NCBI RefSeq assembly: GCF_027568575.1
Contig: NZ_JANUVP010000006.1
Strand: one strand, 5' to 3'
DNA length: 64,000 bases
DNA from: Caldifermentibacillus hisashii
GTDB lineage: Bacteria; Bacillota; Bacilli; Bacillales; Caldibacillaceae
Position 1 is the stretch's first letter. Each line of letters opens with the position of its first letter. A model generated the notes under the pieces. The model worked only from the letters and a program-made list of their open reading frames with translations. It was not told where the DNA came from and did no database searches. Both the position numbers and the translations under genes were made by a program. Of this stretch, positions 59,683 through 64,000 are shown piece after piece.

Positions 59683-60281
59683 ATAATGAGAAACGTACCA
59701 TTCTTGTCATTTCTGCCCGCCTATTGGATTACCCGGCGAATGGGATAAAGAATTTAATTAATGATATAGAAGAATTAGTAGAAAATTTAATTGCTAAGAC
59801 AGATGTAAAGGAAGAGATTAGGCAAATGTACAAGCCTTTATCCGATTTCAATGATACAGAAATTCAAGAACTGTACGTTGAAACTTTCGATTTGAAAACG
59901 AAGCTTGGTCTTTATTTGACCGCTCATGAATTGGGTGACAGCAGTCGGCGAGGAGCCGCTTTAATTAAATTACAAAAAATAATCAACCAGTCCGGATTTG
60001 AACGGACCGGTGAGGAATTAGCAGACTATATCCCAATGTTGCTGGAGTTTTTGGCAGTCGCTCCCGAAAATCATGAGACAAATCGTTTACAGAAAAGACT
60101 TGGTGTTGTCATCAACTATATGTTGGAAAATGTAAATCAACAAAACCCGTATGGCGGAATCTTTAAAGTGTTAATGAAACATGTCTTCCCAACTCCAACA
60201 AAAGAAGAAATAGAGCAACTAGAGTTGGGAAGGGAAGAAGCAGATTTAGAAGAACTGCCATACCCGATCATGTATCAATGA
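59679..60281 (+). CDS. narJ: Nitrate reductase molybdenum cofactor assembly chaperone NarJ
   Basis: 200-residue helical chaperone of the TorD/NarJ type: LVISARLLDYPANGIKNLI, YVETFDLKTKLGLYLTAHELGDSSRRGAAL and DYIPMLLEFLAVAP. It binds the NarG N-terminus and aids cofactor insertion; it is not part of the final enzyme. ATG overlaps the narH stop. Confidence 0.94.
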   Translation: MNNEKRTILVISARLLDYPANGIKNLINDIEELVENLIAKTDVKEEIRQMYKPLSDFNDTEIQELYVETFDLKTKLGLYLTAHELGDSSRRGAALIKLQKIINQSGFERTGEELADYIPMLLEFLAVAPENHETNRLQKRLGVVINYMLENVNQQNPYGGIFKVLMKHVFPTPTKEEIEQLELGREEADLEELPYPIMYQ

Positions 60282-60291
60282 TCGGGTATGG
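60258..60291 (+). promoter_or_regulatory. Perfect 13-bp hairpin across the narJ stop codon
   Basis: CCATACCCGATCA (60258-60270) and TGATCGGGTATGG (60279-60291) pair fully around an eight-base loop that contains the last narJ codons. It has no T run and lies 30 bases before narI. Possible mRNA processing or stability site. Confidence 0.75.
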
Positions 60292-60320
60292 TATTACTTG
60301 ACAGTCAAGGAGGAACAAAT

Positions 60321-61016
60321 ATGGTCGATATTTTTTTATGGGTCGTATTCCCATATATCTGCTTAACCATTATGATTTTCGGTCTCCTTTATCGTTTTGC
60401 ATTCAGACAATTAACTTGGGCGGCCCCTTCAACGAATTTTTTTGAGAAAAAATGGCTAAAAATTGGTTCACCTCTATTTCATTATGGGATTATTTTCGCA
60501 TTTTTTGGACATGTAATGGGGATTTTGATTCCTTGGGAGTTTTATCAGACACTCGGCATTTCTGATCATATGTATCATTTTGGGGCGATTTACGGTGGGG
60601 GTTTGGCAGGTTTAATGGTCGTTTGTGGACTTGTGATTCTGTTAATTCGAAAAATGATCATTGACCCGGTCCGTATTAAAGCAACATTTGCAGATTATTT
60701 TTCTGTCCTCGCTGTATTATTTGTTGCTGCGACAGGAACGTATATGACAATCATTTACAATTTGACTGTGGTGGCTTATGAGTACCGTGCGACTATAGGT
60801 CCTTGGTTTCGCAGTTTATTTATTTTTCAGCCGAGATTTGATTTGATGACTGATATTCCGTATATATTTAAAATCCATGTTATTACCGCATTTGCACTTT
60901 TTGCATCGATTCCGTTTACCAGGCTCGTCCATATCTTTAGTTTTCCAATCCGCTATCCGGCTCGTCCGCCACAACAGTATCGGTCCCGTTCAGGATATCG
61001 TAGGCAGAAGGTTTAA
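60321..61016 (+). CDS. narI: Respiratory nitrate reductase gamma subunit NarI
   Basis: 231-residue cytochrome b subunit with five membrane helices. Heme-ligand histidines lie in LFHYGIIFAFFGHVMG and in HVITAFALFASIPFTRLVHIFS. It oxidises menaquinol and passes electrons to NarH. ATG 60321 follows AAGGAGGAACAAAT; upstream in-frame start lies in the hairpin and is not supported. Confidence 0.95.
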   Translation: MVDIFLWVVFPYICLTIMIFGLLYRFAFRQLTWAAPSTNFFEKKWLKIGSPLFHYGIIFAFFGHVMGILIPWEFYQTLGISDHMYHFGAIYGGGLAGLMVVCGLVILLIRKMIIDPVRIKATFADYFSVLAVLFVAATGTYMTIIYNLTVVAYEYRATIGPWFRSLFIFQPRFDLMTDIPYIFKIHVITAFALFASIPFTRLVHIFSFPIRYPARPPQQYRSRSGYRRQKV

Positions 61017-61069
61017 AAAACATTTATCTGAGTTCTAACCATATCTCCCAGAAAGTTTGAAAAAGTGGT

Positions 61070-61235
61070 CTTGAGCCGAGTTCTCAAGAACAAAACTTAT
61101 GAAAAATATGGAAAAGTGCCTTAATGCCGTTTCCCAAGATCAAAACGGAAGCAAATATTTGAAAAGATGGTCTTGAAACCAAGTTTTCAATTCGAAAATG
61201 CACGCAAATGTTTTAAAAAGTGGTTTTGACACCAA
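61070..61235 (+). repeat. Degenerate ~52-bp repeat, array D, with different stem sequences
   Basis: Units begin near 61070 (TCTTGAGCCG), 61122 and 61172 with lengths of about 52, 50 and 53 bp. The first has TCTTGAG with CTCAAGA, and the third TTGAAA with TTTCAA. The layout GTGGT-stem-loop-stem-AAAAC parallels ATGGT-stem-loop-stem-AAAAAC of the arrays at 36088 and 63181, but stem sequences differ. The rest of the narI-narK gap has no gene. Confidence 0.6.
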
Positions 61236-61321
61236 CCCATTATTTTTCATTTTAAGACTGGAATCGGTCGATACGATCAATTTTGGTGATGTTTTTCACA
61301 CGATATCTATAATATAAAAAA

Positions 61322-61346
61322 AGCAACCTGATTCATCCGGGTTGCT
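61322..61346. terminator. Terminator between convergent narI and narK
   Basis: AGCAACC (61322-61328) and GGTTGCT (61340-61346) form the stem. On the minus strand seven Ts follow, serving narK; on the plus strand the tail is CTATTATTTTT. Confidence 0.85.
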
Positions 61347-61367
61347 CTATTATTTTTATTATTTTTA

Positions 61368-62531
61368 TCATTTCTTCACAGGTGCAAATTTTTCTTGATA
61401 GTACAAAAATACAACAATAACAAAGCTGACTAAGGCGAATTCAGACATAAGCATGAAGGCAATCGCATATTGTCCCGTCATGTTATTAACCGCTGTCAAT
61501 AGCAGTGGCGGGAAAAATCCTCCAAGCCCCCCCATTGCCGAAACAACCCCATTGACTACTCCGGCTTGATTCGAAAAATAGAAGGGGACCAGTTTAAATA
61601 TCGTCCCGTTCCCAATACCTGCAGAAACAGCGACAGATAATGCCCCGACCGTATACCAAGTAATATCCGGCGAAAAGGCTAATAATATCCCTGATAAAGA
61701 AACGAAGATGAACACGATCATTAAGATTACAAAGGGATTGAATCGGTCTGCCAAAAATCCACCAATCGGTCGCATAGCAGTTGCCAAAACAATAAAAATT
61801 CCTGTTCTGATTCCGGCGTCAACAGGATCCAAACCAAAGAACGTTACTAAAAAATTTGGCAAAAATACAGTAAAGGCAACAAAAGCGCCGAAAGTGATAA
61901 AGTAAAACAAACTAAGAAACCAAAGCGTGGCATTTTTATAAACACCTTGGATTTGTTCCACCATTGATTTCTTTACTCTAACTTCTTTCCGATCTCCAAA
62001 AATAAACAATAAAACAATGAATGCCAACAATAGAATTAAGTATAGGCGAACGGTATCTTGCCAACCAATTGATTTCGCTAGAATTGGTGCGCCAAATGTC
62101 GTGATCGCTGTTCCGGCATTACCGACACCATAGATTCCGTTAATAAAACCTTGCCTCTCTTTCGAATAATATTTAGGTAGAGAGGTCACACCGATGGAAA
62201 ATGTTGCACCTCCCACACCTAGAAAAAGACCGCCGATAACAAGATCAATAAAAGTGTTGGCTGTACTGATATAAAATATAGGGAACAAAAGGATAAGAAA
62301 ACTAATTATGAACATAATTCTTGCACCGAACCTGTCCGTATAAAATCCGAGGGGTATTCGCAACACGGAACCTAAAATAACCGGGACTGCAGTAACAATC
62401 GATACCTGTACGGGTGTGAGCAAAATATCTTCCTTAATAAAGGTCATCAAAGAAGATAATAATACCCAAACCATGAATCCAACAATAAGACTTGTTGTTT
62501 GCAGAGATAATTGAATACCGGGTTTCCTCAT
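61368..62531 (-). CDS. narK: Nitrate/nitrite transporter NarK (MFS)
   Basis: 12-helix MFS protein, 387 aa: FMVWVLLSSLMTFIKEDILL, TAVPVILGSVLRIPLGFYTDRFGAR, GVGGATFSIGVTSLPKYYSKERQGF and GIGNGTIFKLVPFYFSNQAGVVNGVV (nitrate signature of the NNP family). It exchanges nitrite for nitrate across the membrane or imports nitrate. The ATG follows AGAAAGGAAACTCAAA on the minus strand. No Fnr site is visible near its start. Confidence 0.93.
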   Translation of the reverse strand: MRKPGIQLSLQTTSLIVGFMVWVLLSSLMTFIKEDILLTPVQVSIVTAVPVILGSVLRIPLGFYTDRFGARIMFIISFLILLFPIFYISTANTFIDLVIGGLFLGVGGATFSIGVTSLPKYYSKERQGFINGIYGVGNAGTAITTFGAPILAKSIGWQDTVRLYLILLLAFIVLLFIFGDRKEVRVKKSMVEQIQGVYKNATLWFLSLFYFITFGAFVAFTVFLPNFLVTFFGLDPVDAGIRTGIFIVLATAMRPIGGFLADRFNPFVILMIVFIFVSLSGILLAFSPDITWYTVGALSVAVSAGIGNGTIFKLVPFYFSNQAGVVNGVVSAMGGLGGFFPPLLLTAVNNMTGQYAIAFMLMSEFALVSFVIVVFLYYQEKFAPVKK

Positions 62532-62708
62532 TTTGAGTTTCCTTTCTATTTTTCATATATTATTTGTAACAAGTATCAAGTTTAAACAGCGTTTTTTATA
62601 CGTAAGAAAAGATAAATTTTCAGTTAGGAAGTATTCGATTTTTCGCTAAATGAACACAAAAATGGTTCATCTTTTGCCAAGCTTTTAAATAATGGGAAAC
62701 GCCGTAGT

Positions 62709-62800
62709 AATTCATTTATTGATGTAGGATTCAAACTGATTTGATTCGAACATACGTTATCATGAGCAAATTCTAATTCTCTTATAGATGTAGGATTCAA
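62709..62800 (+). repeat. 26-bp direct repeat in the narK / DUF2249 intergenic region
   Basis: The 26-bp segments 62709-62734 and 62775-62800 differ at few positions and both end GATGTAGGATTCAA. The copies are 66 bp apart. They lie between the two divergent genes and could be binding sites for a regulator. Confidence 0.65.
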
Positions 62801-62827
62801 CCGCCCTGATATAAGTCACATATTCAC

Positions 62828-62870
62828 AGTGAAGTAAATCACACCGCTTTGCTGAAAACTATTTTAAAAT
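62828..62870 (+). promoter_or_regulatory. Fnr box and -10 of the DUF2249 gene (class II geometry)
   Basis: AGTGAAGTAAATCACA (62828-62843) matches the Fnr consensus TGTGA-N6-TCACA at 9 of 10 fixed bases. TAAAAT (62865-62870) is a good -10; the start would be near 62877, putting the box centre at about -41.5, the classical activating position. Confidence 0.75.
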
Positions 62871-62905
62871 AAAGACATATTTCATCAGTAAATGGAGGTT
62901 TCTTT

Positions 62906-63142
62906 ATGAATATAGAATTTACTACAAAAATCTTTGCACCGGATATTGAACCAAAATATCGTCACGCAAAAATATTTGAAACGTTTGATGGATTACAATC
63001 TGGCCAATACATGGAATTAACCAACGACCATGATCCGAAACCGCTATATTATCAGTTTTTGATTGAACGGGAAGGTTGTTTCACATGGGATTACATTGAA
63101 GAAGGACCGGAACAATGGCGTGTTGCTATCGGTAAAAAATAA
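62906..63142 (+). CDS. DUF2249 domain protein
   Basis: 78 residues: PKYRHAKIFETFDGLQSGQYM, ELTNDHDPKPLYYQFLIERE and FTWDYIEEGPEQWRVAIGKK are the DUF2249 pattern. The domain often accompanies hemerythrin-like proteins and nitrogen-oxide respiration genes. ATG 62906 has TGGAGGTTTCTTT upstream. Its Fnr-type promoter indicates anaerobic induction, together with the neighbouring nar genes. Biochemical role not established. Confidence 0.88.
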   Translation: MNIEFTTKIFAPDIEPKYRHAKIFETFDGLQSGQYMELTNDHDPKPLYYQFLIEREGCFTWDYIEEGPEQWRVAIGKK

Positions 63143-63180
63143 ATAACTTAAGTTTCGCATCCCAAAGGCGGGTGGGTGTT

Positions 63181-64000
63181 TCGTCGTCAAAAAATAGCAT
63201 TTTTCGCATCAATATGGCGGCGAGAAGAGGCCTCGTCGTCAAAAAATAGCATTTCTCGCCTCAAAATGACGACGAGAAAGGGTCTCGTCGTCAAAAAATA
63301 GCATTTATTGCCTCAAAATGGTGACGAGAAAAGGTCTCGTCGTCAAAATAGAGCATTTCTCGCCTCAAAATGACGACGAGAATAAGTTTCGTCGCCAAAA
63401 AGGAGCAATTTCCGGTTCAAAATGACGACGAGAATAAGTTTCGTCGCCAAAAAGGAGCAATTTCCGGTTCAAAATGGTGACGAGAAAGGGTCTCGTCGTC
63501 AAAAAATAGCATTTCTCGCCTCAAAATGACGACGAGAATAAGATTCGTCGCCAAAAAGGAGCAATTTCCGGTTCAAAATGGTGACGAGAAAAGGTTTCGT
63601 CGTCAAAAAATAGCATTTCCCGCCTTAAAATGGTGACGAGAAGGGGTCTCGCCGCCAAAAAGGAGCAATTTCCGGTTCAAAATGGTGACGAGAAAGGGTC
63701 TCGTCGTCAAAAAATAGCATTTATCGCCCCAAAATGGTGACGAGAAGGGGTCTCGTCGCCAAAATAGAGCAATTTCCGGTTCAAAATGGTGACGAGAAAG
63801 GGTCTCGTCGTCAAAAAATAGCATTTCTCGCCTCAAAATGGCGACGAGAATAAGTTTCGTCGCCAAAAAGGAGCAATTTCCGGTTCAAAATGGTGACGAG
63901 AAGGGGTCTCGTCGCCAAAATAGAGCATTTCTCGCCTCAAAATGGCGACGAGAATAAGTTTCGTCGCCAAAAAGGAGCAATTTCCGGTTCAAAATGGTGA
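63181..64000 (+). repeat. 52-bp hairpin repeat, array C (15 full units, runs off window)
   Basis: Units start at 63181 and every 52 bases without any insertion or deletion; the sixteenth starts at 63961 and is cut by the window end. Two unit types alternate irregularly: one with AAAAAATAGCATTTCTCGCC and one with AAAAAGGAGCAATTTCCGG. Every junction forms a stem such as GACGACGAGA with TCTCGTCGTC or GGCGACGAGA with TTTCGTCGCC. The short stretch 63143-63180 before it shows a weak partial unit. Confidence 0.97.

Noticed and set aside
61285..61300. Fnr-like site GGTGA-N6-TCACA
   Set aside because: It lies between the 3' ends of convergent narI and narK, with no promoter or gene start within reach.
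63603..63866. Minus-strand open frame of 87 codons in array C
   Set aside because: Repeat-derived low-complexity translation without a ribosome site.
63181..64000. CRISPR array
   Set aside because: The units are contiguous near-identical 52-mers with no unique spacers, and no cas genes are nearby.

Overview
The window is chromosomal DNA from a low-GC, endospore-forming Bacillaceae. The evidence is a gene order collinear with the Bacillus subtilis yjbJ-yjcH region, AGGAGG-type ribosome binding sites with frequent TTG and GTG starts, many sporulation genes, and recognisable FapR, CodY, CcpA and Fnr sites. The nitrate-respiration genes, a second spoVA operon and abundant structured repeats fit a thermophilic or facultatively anaerobic Bacillus/Caldibacillus-type organism; that genus guess is inference only.

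Layout. 1-5 kb: cwlQ (cut by the window edge), yjbK, yjbM, nadF, yjbO, prpE. 5-9 kb: an apparently autoregulated MerR gene, FapR-controlled fabI, a Fic protein and an endonuclease-I-like protein. 9-12 kb: spore coat genes (cotO, a CotY/CotZ protein, yjcA) and small proteins. 12-18 kb: a glycan cluster with a CgeB-like glycosyltransferase and five overlapping or abutting genes for a UDP-N-acetyl-6-deoxy-L-hexosamine and its transfer, probably a spore-surface sugar. 18-24 kb: lipoprotein-spoVAC-spoVAD-spoVAEb, yjcZ-like, spoVIF, yjcF-yjcG-yjcH, cvfB. 24-35 kb: ppaC, brnQ with a CodY box, SGNH hydrolase, acetyltransferase, Fsr-type exporter, esterase, ZIP transporter. 37-43 kb: psiE-like, acetyltransferase, FAD oxidase, a HhH glycosylase, nitroreductase, a CcpA-controlled aldehyde dehydrogenase. 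43-46 kb: tandem tyrosine T-boxes driving aroA-tyrA. 46-53 kb: carboxylesterase, cotJABC, fruRKA. 53-63 kb: a nitrate-respiration island (hemerythrin-like protein, two small proteins, narGHJI, convergent narK, a DUF2249 protein under an Fnr-type promoter).

The most unusual content is repetitive. Three arrays share a 52-bp unit (20.5, 36.1 and 63.2 kb). Each unit carries a short stem whose arms change together and use G-T pairs on one strand only, as expected for RNA hairpins. A fourth array at 61.07 kb has nearly the same period and layout but different, still complementary, stem arms. Two further families occur: a 147-bp hairpin repeat (tandem at 11.45 kb, single copies at 34.1 and 49.3 kb, a decayed piece at 10.1 kb), and a palindromic element with a terminator-like tail (7.0, 24.8, 27.7, 43.9 kb), one copy of which lies in the aroA leader between the T-boxes and the start codon.

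No rRNA, tRNA, transposase, prophage or CRISPR array was seen.
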